From: Centrapalus pauciflorus
Lineage: Eukaryota > Streptophyta > Magnoliopsida > Asterales > Asteraceae
NCBI GenBank assembly: GCA_020465985.1
Contig: JAANYP010000825.1
Coordinates: 331,501 to 395,500 of the forward strand
Length of the DNA: 64,000 nt
Direction of reading: 5' to 3'
Shown here: positions 1 to 11,744 of the stretch, piece after piece
Layout: the number at the start of each line of letters is the position of its first letter
Numbering within the stretch: the first letter of the stretch is position 1
Made by a program: the position numbers and the translations under genes
Notes under the pieces: generated by a model
Seen by the model: only the letters and a program-made list of their open reading frames with translations
What the model was told of the DNA's origin: nothing
Databases searched by the model: none

Positions 1-1375
1 GCAGCATAAGTGCATCCTCTTCTTGAGCATTGTTACAAATGCTAGTTATCATGGTGTTATATGTATGTGTGTCACATTCAATTCCTAGACTAGCCATTTC
101 ATCAAACACTTCACGTGCATCCTTTAGCCTACCAGCTTTCGATAAGATATAAATTACAGAATTGTAAAACGACGTATCGAGGACACAACCACTCGCCTTC
201 ATTTTCTCATAAACCTTTAAAGCCTCGTCAATTTCTTTTGACTTCCCAAGCGCATGCATCACGATTGTGTATGTCACAATATTTGGAGGGCACCCATTCT
301 CTTCCATTTCCTCGAGAACCTGATCAACTTTTCGGAAATCTTTTTCACCACAATAGGCTTCTATTAAAGACGTATATGCAACAACATTGGGACAAAGTCC
401 GCATTCCTTCATCTCTTGCATAGTGCTTCGAGCTTTATCAAGCTTACGGGCTTTGGACCAGCCATTTATTAATGCATTGAAAGTATGAGAGTTCGGAGGT
501 ATTTCGTTCTTGAACTCTAGATATATATCGTTGGCACGCTCAACATTCTTCTCTTTTGCTAATGCATCGATCAATATATTTAACGCTGAAAGATCTTTTT
601 TAACCCCAAATTGCTCGATTCTTCTAAATGCATCTATGGCTTCTTCATGCATTCCCGCCTTTCCAAGCCTTCGGATAACCTTTGCCATAGTGTTCAATGT
701 AACATAACTTTCACCGATAAGAACCATTTGTTCCAGTACTTGCCACATGAGATTAAATTCCTTCGATTTCCCCAAACAATCGATCAGTAAGTCATACACA
801 GTAGGCGAAAACTTTGAACCCATGCGTGATTCAGCCCAAATAAAGACGCCATAAGCTGACTTCCAGTTATTGTCGAATCTTTTCAGCATTTGAGCAACTA
901 AGCTTTCTGACGGAGAAATGCCAGAGTCGTTTAAAGCTTGTACAACGGAATCAAGTGATCCGAAAAGGTTCACAAGAACTTTAGTTATCTTTTGTACATC
1001 AGTCTCGCTCTCGTTACTTGCTGTGCTTTTATTGTTTCTTTTGACCTCACCCCATTTATAATTCTCAATCCAATAAGATACTGAAGGGAGCACAAAATCA
1101 TCCTCTGGGGTTTTCGTGACCAATGTATTGTTTTCAGAAATTTTAAGCCAAATTGGAAGTTCGGGAGATTCAGTTACCTCTACTGGATCATCATGGTGCA
1201 GGGATCCAATCGAGGTACAAAACAATCTGCATAAAGAATCACAAACTCTATTTACATCTGAGACTGCAATTGACCTTGAAGAACACCAATTCATCCTCAA
1301 AAATTTCGGTTTCAAGGTTGCCATTGTAGCATACGCTAGATCTCTACCAACTATCTCCCCTGCAAAAGAAGCCAT
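1..1375 (-). CDS. Pentatricopeptide repeat protein, mitochondrial (3' end outside window)
   Basis: The minus strand is open from an ATG at 1375-1373 to the window edge: 458 codons with no stop, so the C-terminus is missing. The N-terminus (MASFAGEIVGRDLAYATMAT) is followed by Arg, Ser and Lys with few acids, as in a mitochondrial presequence. From about residue 190 onward the 35-residue degenerate PPR pattern repeats, for example VTLNTMAKVIRRLGKAGM near residue 224 and PNVVAYTSLIEAYCGEKDF near residue 327, each with the helix-turn-helix spacing of P-class repeats. PPR proteins bind organellar RNA and act in its splicing, stability or translation. The repeats resemble Arabidopsis At3g22670/At3g04130-type P-class proteins as I remember them (about 560 residues), so roughly 100 residues would be missing. 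The gene is intronless so far, as usual for this family. The RNA target is unknown. Confidence 0.93.
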   Translation of the reverse strand, partial: MASFAGEIVGRDLAYATMATLKPKFLRMNWCSSRSIAVSDVNRVCDSLCRLFCTSIGSLHHDDPVEVTESPELPIWLKISENNTLVTKTPEDDFVLPSVSYWIENYKWGEVKRNNKSTASNESETDVQKITKVLVNLFGSLDSVVQALNDSGISPSESLVAQMLKRFDNNWKSAYGVFIWAESRMGSKFSPTVYDLLIDCLGKSKEFNLMWQVLEQMVLIGESYVTLNTMAKVIRRLGKAGMHEEAIDAFRRIEQFGVKKDLSALNILIDALAKEKNVERANDIYLEFKNEIPPNSHTFNALINGWSKARKLDKARSTMQEMKECGLCPNVVAYTSLIEAYCGEKDFRKVDQVLEEMEENGCPPNIVTYTIVMHALGKSKEIDEALKVYEKMKASGCVLDTSFYNSVIYILSKAGRLKDAREVFDEMASLGIECDTHTYNTMITSICNNAQEEDALML

Positions 1376-2071
1376 CACTAGTTATATGTATGCAGTGCAC
1401 TTCCTATAGAAACTTTCACTAAAATTCAGTCGACTTTACCCTAATCTTCAAGCTCATAGCAAAGATAATCAATCTAAACAATACAAGTATGTGTTCGGAT
1501 AGCATTTGTGCACAAAACCAGTGGTGATTCTGGGATTTTTAGAGGCATCACCATTCCGACCTTTTTTATTCATAACCACATGAACAAGGACCTCTTATAA
1601 GATATTTACATTTGATTTCACCTTTTTTTTATTAAGATGATAGTGTGGAATCAGTTCCCAATCATCAAGATCCACTAAAGTTCATCAAAAATCGATTTTT
1701 TGAGAAGTGGGAGCAGTATTAACGTTATTTGGACTTGAAGATTCGGGTGTTTGATAACCATTGTTTGAAAAATCTTCACATTTTCAGAACTAACGATTAA
1801 CAACTAATCGACTAAGACCAACAATTAACCTATAATGTTTTATCAACCTCAAATCCTCAACGCAAACCTTTAACAAATTTATATAATATAATCAACTAAC
1901 ATTGCCACTAACAAACAGACCACACCAATAAGAATCAAGGAAGTAAAATAAGTAGTAAAATACACTGACAATCAAAAATATTGAAGGAATTTACTCATCA
2001 ATTAACCTCAACAACACAAACCCTAAAAGTTCATAAATTAACCCTAACAAATAACAATATGAATATTATTA

Positions 2072-2390
2072 AGGGTTAATATTGAAAAAACCTTATAAAC
2101 TTTTCTCAATTTCACGATTAAGTCCCTAAACTTTTTTTCTGATTGTTTAAGTCCCTAAACTATTTTTGTGTTATTCAAAAGGATATATTTTTGACTGGCT
2201 ACCGAATGAGTATGTAAAACACAACCAATAAAACACAAAGATAAGGGACTTAATCGCTAAAACATGTAAAGATAGTGAGTTTTTTGAATAAGACAAAAAT
2301 AGTTAAGGGACTTAAACAATCAGAAAAAAAATTTAGGGACTTAATCACAAAACTAAAGAAAGTTTATGGGGTTTTTTCAATATTAGCCCT
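2072..2390. mobile_element. MITE (Mutator-like?) with 7-bp target duplication
   Basis: The ends form a terminal inverted repeat: AGGGTTAATATTGAAAAAAC on the left pairs with the right end, one mismatch in the first 20 bases. ATTATTA flanks it at 2065-2071 and 2391-2397. The two halves are complementary over most of their length ('taagtccctaaac' repeats), so it is a foldback element. It has no coding capacity. It lies 0.7 kb upstream of the PPR start. A relative is at 38020-38423. Confidence 0.7.
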
Positions 2391-3218
2391 ATTATTAACG
2401 TATAACAAAGAAAAATCAACAATCACCAACTCACTGGTTAGTAGTCAGGAGAGACAAAGACGAAGAGAGGCTGAAGCCTGAGAGTTAGGGTTTCATTTCG
2501 CTTAATGGCGATACCATCAGCCGGTTGTTCCTCTTATTCTTGTACGATAGACATTGGTTGTGTTTGATTCAACAAGAGGTAATTGTCTTATGTCTCATTA
2601 CCACTTCTTATCAATAAGAGATGATCTCGATAGTTGATAGGATGTTTTCTTGATTTTATTTCTGAAAATAATAAAAAATTTTAAGATTTATGAATATAAC
2701 ATCTGGCTTTTCTATTTTGTTAATTAAAATTTCAACTAGCACAAATATTTGGAAACAAACAAAGAACTCATAACAATCAATTAATAATTACAACCATCAA
2801 ATATGCAGTAAATTTTTCAAACAAAAGAGAACCAACAATCAATTGATAATATCAACTATTAGTTCTTACAACTAACTAATATCAACTTCCATGTTACATT
2901 AGTCTGTTCGAAATTTGTTCACGTAAATTATTCATATATTGTTGATTAATAGTAGTACTTTTATGTGCTTGAGCTTCTTGTGCTACTTCATTTTTATCAT
3001 CCCCTTGTACATCTATATTTCCGCCATCCACTTGATCATACTCAAAAAACTCATTAATAACGAAATTCGAGTATTAACACATAAAAACAATCTTGAAACC
3101 ATAGCTCAAACAGGATGACATCTAGCATTTATAAACAATTATTCAAGTATTTACACATAAATGAGGCACCTACATGCTAGCATACATTCAAAGTTACTAA
3201 AGAAAATACACACACACA
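2391..3218. other. Intergenic, AT-rich; possible gene-leader remnant
   Basis: AT-rich DNA without a convincing gene. At 2430-2575 there is a purine-rich leader and 'gttagggtttcatttcgctt', a common plant 5' UTR motif, followed by an ATG at 2504 that opens only 20 codons (MAIPSAGCSSYSC...) before running into 'ggttgtgtttgattcaacaa', which resembles the start of a Harbinger-like MITE (compare 20268). It may be a truncated first exon. Confidence 0.3.
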
Positions 3219-3461
3219 CATAGTCACATGATTTGCGGTACGCTCCGTTACGGGTTCGCTAGGTTTCCAAAATTCGGTTCGCGGGGGGCTCATTCCGGTA
3301 CGATGTACCTTATGATGTGGTACGATGTACCTTTACATACACACAAATACATATAATATAAGATTATAGACACACACATAAATATATGAAGGAGATAATC
3401 CAATAGTCAAATTTCAAACCATAACTTAAAACTCAAAAGACATCAATTGTTCAACAATGAT

Positions 3462-4321
3462 TCAAAATACATAAATTGAAATTACATTAAACAATGTATA
3501 AATATCATCTACCCTTGCTCTTTTCCCTTTCCCATTGTTATCCCCATCTTCTTCCAAATTTTCCCAAGTCATATCTTCTAATCTTGCACTAGATCCTTCT
3601 ATCCACTTTTTGTGTGGTCCAGATTTATAATTTTCGGAAAATCGAGATTGAAGTCGAATGTTTGAATGAATGAAAACGAGCTTGTCTGCTCTTTTACAAT
3701 TCAAACGGTTCTTCACGTTATGAATATAAGAATAAGTGTTCCAGTTTCTCTCTGTCGAGGAGCTGCTTATAGGTTGTGAAAGTATCTTTTTTGCAACTTC
3801 CACTAATTCCGGAGTTTCCGCTCCATAAGTTGACCACCAATCTATGCCTTCCATCGTTACGCGTCGGTTTGTGTTGCCTTCAAAGAATATATCTCTTTCT
3901 TCATATGCAAGGTCGCAAATTGCTCTCTTAACATCCGTTCTTCTTCACTTTCAGCAATACGTCAAAACGCTTCCATAACCCCCATTATAACCTCTTTGTC
4001 TTGATTTGGGCCTTTTCTTGCAATGCAACCGGGTGCTAAAGTCTCAAGATATCGTTTATCATAAAATCGTGGCCTTAAAGCAAACCCCAAACAATGTAGT
4101 GGATTAATCATCTTTTGCCACCTAGAAACAACAATTTTCTCAACTTCAGAGCAATGTTCAGAATACTTATTGTCCTTCATTACATCTTTAATCTCCCCCA
4201 ACATACTATCCATTCTTTCATACATTTCTCCCATTTTGGACCCTCACCATCACAAAACTTGATTAGTAAATACACTGGTTTAGTAATTGCCAGTATATTT
4301 TCAACATCTTCCCAAAAGTAA
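3462..4321 (-). pseudogene. hAT transposase C-terminus (left arm)
   Basis: The minus strand encodes the hAT C-terminal dimerisation region in two frames. 3462-3854 contains WWSTYGAETPELVEVAKKIL, then SQPISSSSTERNWNTYSYIH and RADKLVFIHSNIRL, the conserved block of plant hAT transposases. 3962-4234 holds the preceding region (MYERMDSMLGEIKDVM). A frameshift near 3855-3960 separates them, and upstream coding sequence is split by the two inserted elements. This domain normally mediates multimerisation of the transposase. The copy cannot make a full protein. Confidence 0.85.
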
Positions 4322-4341
4322 TCATCTTTGATGATATCAGC

Positions 4342-4903
4342 TAGGGGTGAGCGACGAAGCCGATTTCCAACCGGTACTGAACCGGGACCGATACCGAAGT
4401 ACTATATTCGGTTCGGTATTCGGTTTTCATATTAGTTAAAAATCGGTTTTCGGTACTCACGGTTTCGGTACCATATTTTTACCGAATATACCGTCCCGAA
4501 CCGAATATATAGATTGATTTGGATATTCGGTATTCTTTGTTCGGTATTTGATATTAAGATTTGATATTAGCGTTCTTTGTTTTGATAGATATTTGTAACT
4601 TTTGAACTATACAATTTGTTTAACATTTTGTTATTCGTATTTTTTGTTCGGTATTTGATATTCGATTTTCGGTATTAGGTATTCGGGTGCAATATTTGGT
4701 GATGTATTTTTGGTATTTTGTATCTTTTCCTTATTTGGTCCCAATACGTGAATGGCATCGAAAACCCGGTCCCAGAACCGGAACCGAACCAGCACCATAT
4801 GAACTTATAAGGTTCGGTATTCGGTTCTTTCAAAACTAATAATTCGGTTCGGTATTTTCGGGAGGTACCGGTTCGGTACGGTCCAGTACCGAGCTCACCC
4901 CTA
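4342..4903. mobile_element. Non-autonomous hAT element with 8-bp TSD
   Basis: Perfect 11-bp terminal inverted repeats (TAGGGGTGAGC ... GCTCACCCCTA) are flanked by the exact 8-bp duplication ATATCAGC at 4334-4341 and 4904-4911. The right arm of the surrounding palindrome provides the empty site (gatatcaacaactc in mirror image), confirming the insertion. The interior is made of 'cggttcggtattcggtt' words and has no gene. Confidence 0.92.
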
Positions 4904-4992
4904 ATATCAGCAACTCTCGACCCAACAATTCAATTGTTTTCATCCCCATTCCTCACTCATTCTCTCCATGAGTTTTTGACAATCGGCGTGGC

Positions 4993-5984
4993 CATAGTTG
5001 CATGGAACTAGGTTCGTTTCGGAACGCGGAACGAAAACAGGATCGAGGATCGTTAATCTTTAGATTTCAGTACGAGGGGGGTAGTCTCCTCCGGAACGCT
5101 ATTTCGGTACGTGGAACGTTGTACCATGTAATGTGGTACGATGTACCATATATTACTAAAATATATAATCTTATAATTTATTTAAGTGAATAATAAATCC
5201 AAAAGATCAATCTTTCATTAATACTTCAAAAATCAAATACAAACTTCATACATCATAATCATAATCATAACCCAAAAGATCAATCTTTCATTACATACCC
5301 ACACCTTAGCACCCCCTTCTTACTGCTTGTTGCACCAACCATGTTAACTTCATGCAACAAGGGCTTGTCATGCTTTGCTTCTTGAACTTTTTGAACTTCA
5401 ATTACCTCATCTGGACTTTCTTCATTCTCAGATTCAGACAAAGTAACAGGTTCTGTTTCTGCCTCTGCCCTTGTTTTCCCTTTGCCAAATACCATATCAA
5501 AAGTCTAGAACTGATCGATTTTTTTTTTGTTAAAGTGGAATCGAATTACTGAACTGATCAATTTTGTTTTGTTGATTGGAATTGAATCATGGGATCAATT
5601 TTAAATAGGAAGCAGAAATCGGAATAGCAGATGGAAGAATTGGCGCCATTAAGAAATGGCGGCAATTGAGAATAGCGAGAATTGCGGATGGAACGTCTCT
5701 GCAAGAAATCATGTTACTGATATAGTCTCTTCGATTTTCTAATTTCGTTCCAATTGATAGAGACTCTTCGATTTCTGAGTTCCTGATTTCAAGAAATCGT
5801 GTTCCCAAAATTGCTGGAACGACGAACTACGTCAATCGAATTCGATTGAATTAGCGTTTGGGAACGCGAACAGTAGGCGATTGGAACGCGAACTGAAGGG
5901 CGTTTGGAACGCGATTGTACCGCGTTTGGGAACGCGCGATCTAGAACGAGGATCGTGGCTACCCTAGCGATCCTAGTAACTATG
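4993..5984. mobile_element. Non-autonomous hAT element, 992 bp
   Basis: It begins CATAGTTGCATGG and ends CTAGTAACTATG. It is flanked by GGCGTGGC (4985-4992) and GTCGTGGC (5985-5992), an 8-bp target duplication with one mismatch. The opposite palindrome arm shows the uninterrupted sequence at 6383-6400. Subterminal DNA repeats 'ggaacgcg' and 'ggtacgatgtacc' words, the latter also found at both outer ends of the surrounding element (3290-3345 and 7500-7515). Short open frames inside (for example 5280-5495 minus, acidic) are not recognisable. Confidence 0.8.
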
Positions 5985-6149
5985 GTCGTGGCAAGTGCTT
6001 CCCGACAGTCCATTAATCTTTTTAACAATATGTAATGCGATGAAAACCGAGTCTTGGCCACCTTCAATAACTCTACTTTGAATGTTCTCGAAAGATCGAC
6101 AAGGCATGGGTGTGGTTTAAAAAGTACTTAACTATAGTCTTCCCTCTCC
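5985..6149 (-). pseudogene. hAT transposase internal fragment (left arm)
   Basis: Minus-strand frame reading KVAKTRFSSHYILLKRLMDC, the same peptide as in the right arm at 6301-6360. This is the segment between the catalytic region and the C-terminal dimerisation domain of hAT transposases. It ends at the palindrome centre. Confidence 0.7.
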
Positions 6150-6215
6150 ATGATGCGTACACACTTTATGATTTAATATTCAAAGATTTTGCAAAAGAAT
6201 TTCTTTGGTTAAGAG

Positions 6216-7336
6216 ATGCGTACAAGAGAGGGAAGAGTTAAGTACTTTTTAAACCACACCCATGCCTTGTCGATCTTTCGAGAACATTCAAAGTTAGAGT
6301 TATTGAAGGTGGCCAAGACTCGGTTTGCATCGCATTACATATTGTTAAAAAGATTAATGGACTGTCAGGAAGCACTTGCCACGACGATTGTCAAAAACTC
6401 ATGGAGAGAACGGGTGAGGAATGGGGTTGAAAACAATAGAATTGTTGGGTCGAGAGAGTTGTTGATATCATCAAAGATGATTACATTTGGGAAGATGTTG
6501 AAAATATACTGGCAATTACTAAACCAGTGTATTTACTAATCAAGTTTTGTGATGGTGAGGGTCCGAAAAGGGGAGAAATATATGAAAGAATGGATAGTAT
6601 GTTGAGAGAGATTAAAGATGTAATGAAGGACAATAAGTATTCTGAAGATTGCTCTGAAGTTGAGAAAATTGTTGTTTCTAGGTGGGAAAAGATGACTATT
6701 CCACTACATTGTTTGGGGTTTGCTTTAAGTCTATGATTTTATGATAAACGATATCTTGAGACTTTAGCACCCGTTGGCATTGCAAGAAAAGCCCCAAATC
6801 AAGACAAAGACGTTATAATGGGGGTTATGGAAGCGTTTCGACGTATTGCTGAAAGTGATGAAGAAGAACGGATGTTAAGAGAGCAATTTGCGACCTTTCA
6901 TATGAAGAAAGGGATATATTCTTTGACGGCAACACAAACCGATGCGGTAACGATGGAAGGCATAGATTGGTGGTCAACTTATGGAGCGGAAACTCCGAAA
7001 TTAGCGGAAGTTGCAAAAAAGATACTTTCACAACCTATAAGCAGCTCCTCGGCAGAGAGAAACTGGAACACTTATTCTTATATTCATAACGTGAAGAGGA
7101 ACCGTTTGAATTGTAAAAGAGCAGACAAGCTCGTTTTCATTCATTCAAACATTCTACTTCAATCTCGATTTTCTGAAAATTATAAATCTAGACCACACAA
7201 AAAGTGGGATGTGGATCCAGAAAGTACATTGATAGAAGGATCTAGTGCAAGATTTAAAAATATGACTTGGGAAAATTTGGAAGAGGATGGGAATAACAAT
7301 GGGAAAGGTAAAAGAGCAAGGGTTGATGATATTTAG
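6216..7336 (+). pseudogene. hAT transposase C-terminal half (right arm)
   Basis: Three consecutive plus-strand frames (6216-6539, 6527-6736, 6818-7336) together cover the C-terminal half of a hAT transposase. KVAKTRFASHYILLKRLMDC comes first, then YERMDSMLREIKDVMKDNKY, then the dimerisation block (WWSTYGAETPKLAEVAKKIL, SQPISSSSAERNWNTYSYIH, NRLNCKRADKLVFIHSNILL) and a basic/acidic tail ending at a stop at 7334. A frameshift near 6530 and a stop at about 6736 break it. The N-terminal BED zinc finger and catalytic region are absent. This arm is less damaged than the left one. Confidence 0.88.
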
Positions 7337-7534
7337 ACATTGTTTAATGTAATTTCAATTTATGTATTTTGAATCATTGTTGAACAATTGATGTCTTTTG
7401 AGATTCATATTATGTTTTGAAATTAGAATATTGGATTATCTCCTTCTTATATTTATGTGTGTGTCTATAATCTTATATTATATGTGTGTGTGTGTGTAAA
7501 GGTACATCGTACCACATCACAAGATACATCTATG

Positions 7535-9000
7535 GAGTGTGTTAGTTTGGTTGGAATGGCTGTTGGAAAAAGATAAGTTCAAGGATGATGGTAAGCATGC
7601 ACACTTATTTGAAAAATCATTATTATCTTTTATTTAATGGAAATCTTATATATAATCAATGCCTCTTTGTTTTCTGGTTCCTGAAACTTACTTGGTTGGA
7701 TACAAGGCAGAAATAGTTTATAGATATATTTTGCAATGTGTGGGGTTTTTATATTGTTCACATAAAAGGTGGACATGGAGTGGAGTTTCATAATGTAAAA
7801 CCTGCTTAATGTTGGTTCTCTTGAGAAAAAGAATACACTTTTAAAACCATGAACCAGACAATCAAGAAAAGCACATACCAATCTCAATCTGGTCACTCTC
7901 CTATACAATCCTCTAATTGAGCTATTGTTTTGTTGGAACATGCCAAATCTCAATCTGCTTAATGTTGGTTCTCTTGCAGATATTACTGTTTTCTTGCCAA
8001 TTCATTTTCACATAATTGGTCTATATCATAATGGATTTTATTGAGATATTTACTTAGGGCGATTGCATGTGGTGGTAAAAATGTAAAATGGCCATAAAGT
8101 CATGTGCAAGGTAGGAGGTAGGATTTTGGAGGAGCTAAGTTGCAATGATACAAGTGTGTGATACATGGATATTGGGGTTCATAGATTCTATAAAATTGAG
8201 GAAAAAGGGGGCTATAATCAAAATTAAAATTACTATACAGTCATGGTGATAGCATGTATTGTCCAAGACTAGTAGCATCATTGCACAACCAAGTCTAGAT
8301 ATGATCAAACTAGCAATCCAATCGACTTCAAACCCATGCCAACAAAAAAGCTGATGCCATATAAGCATAATCAAAATTGATCAACTCAAACAAGATGTAG
8401 AAATATAGCCATGTGCAGAAAGACCTGACCAAGTCTCCATGTTCTACTCAACTAAGTCAGACCCGTATTGACCCAGTTTTTGAATTTTAACCGTAGCAAT
8501 TGGATACATAACAAATGGACAGAAGAGGGCCTAATCTGATCGAATACCAGCACCAATACATAGAAAGAATTGACAGGAACTATTGAAGCAGATAAAACAG
8601 ATTGCAACCACGTCCACAATATAATCAAACAAAGAGATGGCTTTCAGATTCGATTTTAAACGATATCCTACCAAATAAGTGAAGAGAGCCAGATTGAACA
8701 GTGGGTGGCGTTCAATGGTTATCGTCTCGTCTACCTGGAGTTTAAACGGTAAGCAGAAGGCGTTTTTTTCTTTTCTGAATGTGTGAGCATGTCTGCACCA
8801 GAGGATTTGATAACAATGGCAGAGAGCTTGCAGGGTCAATTTGAAACTGAGAAATAGATAGCATTCAACGGACCTCAAGCAAGCAAACACATTCTATATG
8901 AGGTGTGTGTTGGAACAAATCGAGTTACAAGTCGAAGACAATATATAAATTGAATTACAGTATCAGTTATCATATGACTTTAAAATGCATTATCAGTTAT
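7535..9000. other. Gene-free intergenic DNA
   Basis: AT-rich DNA. The longest frame, 8531-8890 minus, is Cys/Phe/Leu-rich without a recognisable domain and looks accidental. No repeat ends or splice-consistent coding structure were seen. Confidence 0.4.
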
Positions 9001-9279
9001 CATATGGGTGGGGATAGGGTATAGTGGGTATGGTTAGGTAGGGTGGCCGGTGGGTGGGTGGTGTATGGTAGGTAACGTCGATAGAAAAAACGTATTATGA
9101 GAATGGAATTTCAATTCCTTGCCTATTAGCTAAGAAAATAGATTCCAATGAATTAGGGAAATTTTTATGTCAAAAGCAATTCTCTTTCTTTTTCCTTTAG
9201 CAAACCAAACATACAAAGGAATGGAATTTTCATTCCAATTCCACAGATTCCTTCAGGATTTTGTAAAACAAACAGGCAC
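9001..9279. mobile_element. Right part of a Harbinger/Tourist-like element
   Basis: A G-rich minisatellite (gggtggg / gtagggt words, 9007-9075) is followed by 'ggaatggaattttcattcca' and a terminus 'aaacaaacaggcac' next to TAA (9280-9282). This matches the right-end layout of the complete elements at 11745-12637, 18798-19935 and 39609-40463. The left terminus was not found. Confidence 0.45.
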
Positions 9280-10974
9280 TAAGGCGTTGGAAGAGGGAAT
9301 TAAAGAGCAAGGATATGAGGATAAAATCAATGGTTTTTTAGACCATGAAATTTGAAAATACAATAATCATATAATTGTTGCAATTCTCTTTCCCGGTTTT
9401 TAGCTTTATTTAATTCTCTACAGTTGCAAATGAAAAATGAAAATTAAATTTTAGCCTATATATTGATTCATTTTGGGAATCCACAAAGAATTCATATAAA
9501 TGATTCACTCTCCTAACTAATAATTTGTCTTTATTTCTTTTTTTTTTATTCTTTCTACCAAATGCCCCAAAAATAAAAATGCAAATGCAGTACAAATGTA
9601 CATCCAAACTCTCCCTAAGAAGAAATCCTAACCACTTGCATCACATACCCCGGTGACTTAGGGAGACCCATGTTTGGAACTCGAACTATAATCTCACTGA
9701 AACATCCCTAGTGATTCAACGACATTCAAATGTGATTCAAATCACTTGAATTGAAACCGAAACTTCTTTCTTGAAATCTCTCTCAACTGGTTATTCTATT
9801 CGCAGGCTATTCTTTCCATCACCTTACCTGTTTGTTTGCGGATTCGGTTGACGGTTAATCATCTTCAGCCTCGATCAATTTGGGTTGTGTCAGACCTCAC
9901 AAGACACAACCCAATGGACAAACTCACAAACCCTAATTTACAGGGTTTTTAATAATCCCAATAAACCAGCCCAAAAAAGAATCAAACTTTATGTTCTAGT
10001 TCATAAACCAATGCCAAAATTCTCATCATAAAACTGAATTAGCTTTCAATTCTTCACCAATAATATGTAAAACAAAAAAAGACCCAGAAAACAAAGAACC
10101 CACATTCAGTTACTGTGTCTATCAAGAGGGACAATATTAATGGCTTTGATGAAAACAAAGTATTACATAAAGAATGGGGGGAAAGAAATAAGCTCTGAAG
10201 TAAACCCTAAGGTAAGAACAATAAAATAAGACTGACCGGAAAAAGGTGCTACACGGCGGCGATGGGGTTTCTCCGATATGGGTTGGGCGAGATTTTGTGT
10301 GCGGCTGCGGAGGAAATGAAGGACTGCAAATACATATAAGTTTGGTACACGCAGGTGAAATACAAAACAATAGACAACAGAAATGTCTCCTGTACGTCCA
10401 GTGAGTTGTGAGACGAGTTGGACCCTAGCTTAGATACACAATAAAATAGGAGGAGTAAATTACTGAAATGGTCTTGTTTTGATTTGTTCAAATTTATGAA
10501 AACGGTGAAACAACTTTCAAATTTGTAGTGGCGGTCCTCAAACCACTTTTTACTTGCAGAATTAGTCTATCTATTTCTAAAATTTTTAAAAATGACGATT
10601 TTGTCATTCATTCAATTACAAGTTTGGTAATTTCAATTTTAGTCTTTTTTCTTAATTTTTTATTTTTGGTTTTAAATTTGAAATATTAATCGAATAAATT
10701 ATGATTTGATTCATTATTAAATATATTATTATTATACCTATTTATTTTGTATAATAAATCTATATTTAATTACTAAAAATTATGTTTATTTATATACTTA
10801 ATTAGTTAATTTATGCATCTTTTTATGTATTCAGTTTATTTATTAAAGTTTTATTTATTTATATTTTATTGGTTAATTTTATATTATTTGTATTTATTAT
10901 TAATATATATTAATAATTTTATAAATAAACAAATAATATAGTTTTTTAGTTAGATTTATAGATAAGTACATATA
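9280..10974. other. Intergenic DNA, no assignable gene
   Basis: 10130-10500 has some gene-like composition on either strand. A short GC-rich stretch 'cggcggcgatggggtttctcc' is flanked by a possible splice donor, but the plus frame is only 25 codons and the minus frames have no known domain. 10500-10970 is AT-rich spacer. Confidence 0.3.
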
Positions 10975-11744
10975 TGTAACAACCTAGCTTTTAACATCCT
11001 GTATTTGACTTGATAATGTAATTTAATTACATTATTTGTCTTGTAATTTTTATTTAAAGTAATGAAAAATTATATAATTAAGTTAAATATATGTTTTGTA
11101 TTAGTTATAAAGTATCAATTCTAAAAAATGATATAAATGCAAACCTTTGTGTCCAAATTGTGAAAAACAAAACTTGCAAAAATATAAATAGGCTAAAAAT
11201 TCCTTCATCTGATCATTTTATCATTTTATCCGCTAACTAAAGACATCAAACTTTCTCTACTTCTCTCTAAAGCCACGGTTCCTTCATCAAATCAATCTCA
11301 AGAGTTTGTTAAAAGATCATATTTAAACCAATCAAGCACCCAACAACAAATCTTACAAAGATTTAAGGTAAAATCATCATCTTAAAAAGCCTACGGCTTC
11401 TATGGATTTCATGAAAGCAAATGGACTTTTAAAACGTCAACATTAGACGTGGTTTAGTACAACAAACATGAAATTGAAAGCATGCATGTAATTCTTGTGT
11501 GTTTAGTTAATCATATTAGCAATATGAAGCCTTAATTCCAAAATTGAAAAGTGGGTCAAAGTCTGTAAAGTCAAGCCAAGTTCAGAATGTTAAAGCCTAA
11601 AGTTAAATCCTGAGATAACTCAGGTAGTGGAGTAATCCGTTTGCCAAAGCTCAATAAGTAAACAGTGAGTTTATAAATTTATTGCATTACTTTCATATTA
11701 TGATACATTATGACTTGTTTAATATATATAATGTCATGATCTTA

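Larger units (their letters stand above)
3219..7534. mobile_element. hAT element duplicated head to head (long palindrome)
   Basis: Two copies of one hAT transposon region face each other around 6150-6229. The left arm (3219-6149, minus strand coding) and right arm (6230-7534, plus strand coding) match over the transposase C-terminus and 3' flank. The left arm is longer because elements at 4342-4903 and 4993-5984 are inserted in it. The outer left end CATAGTCACATGATTTGCGG resembles the left end of the inner 4993 element (CATAGTTGCATGG), and the right end finishes with CTATG, so the outer and inner elements seem to be one family. The right terminus is shortened. No target-site duplication was found around the palindrome. 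Confidence 0.7.

Noticed and set aside
10137..10491. Possible gene on minus strand
   Set aside because: Frames have no domain and biased hydrophobic composition; no consistent exon structure found.
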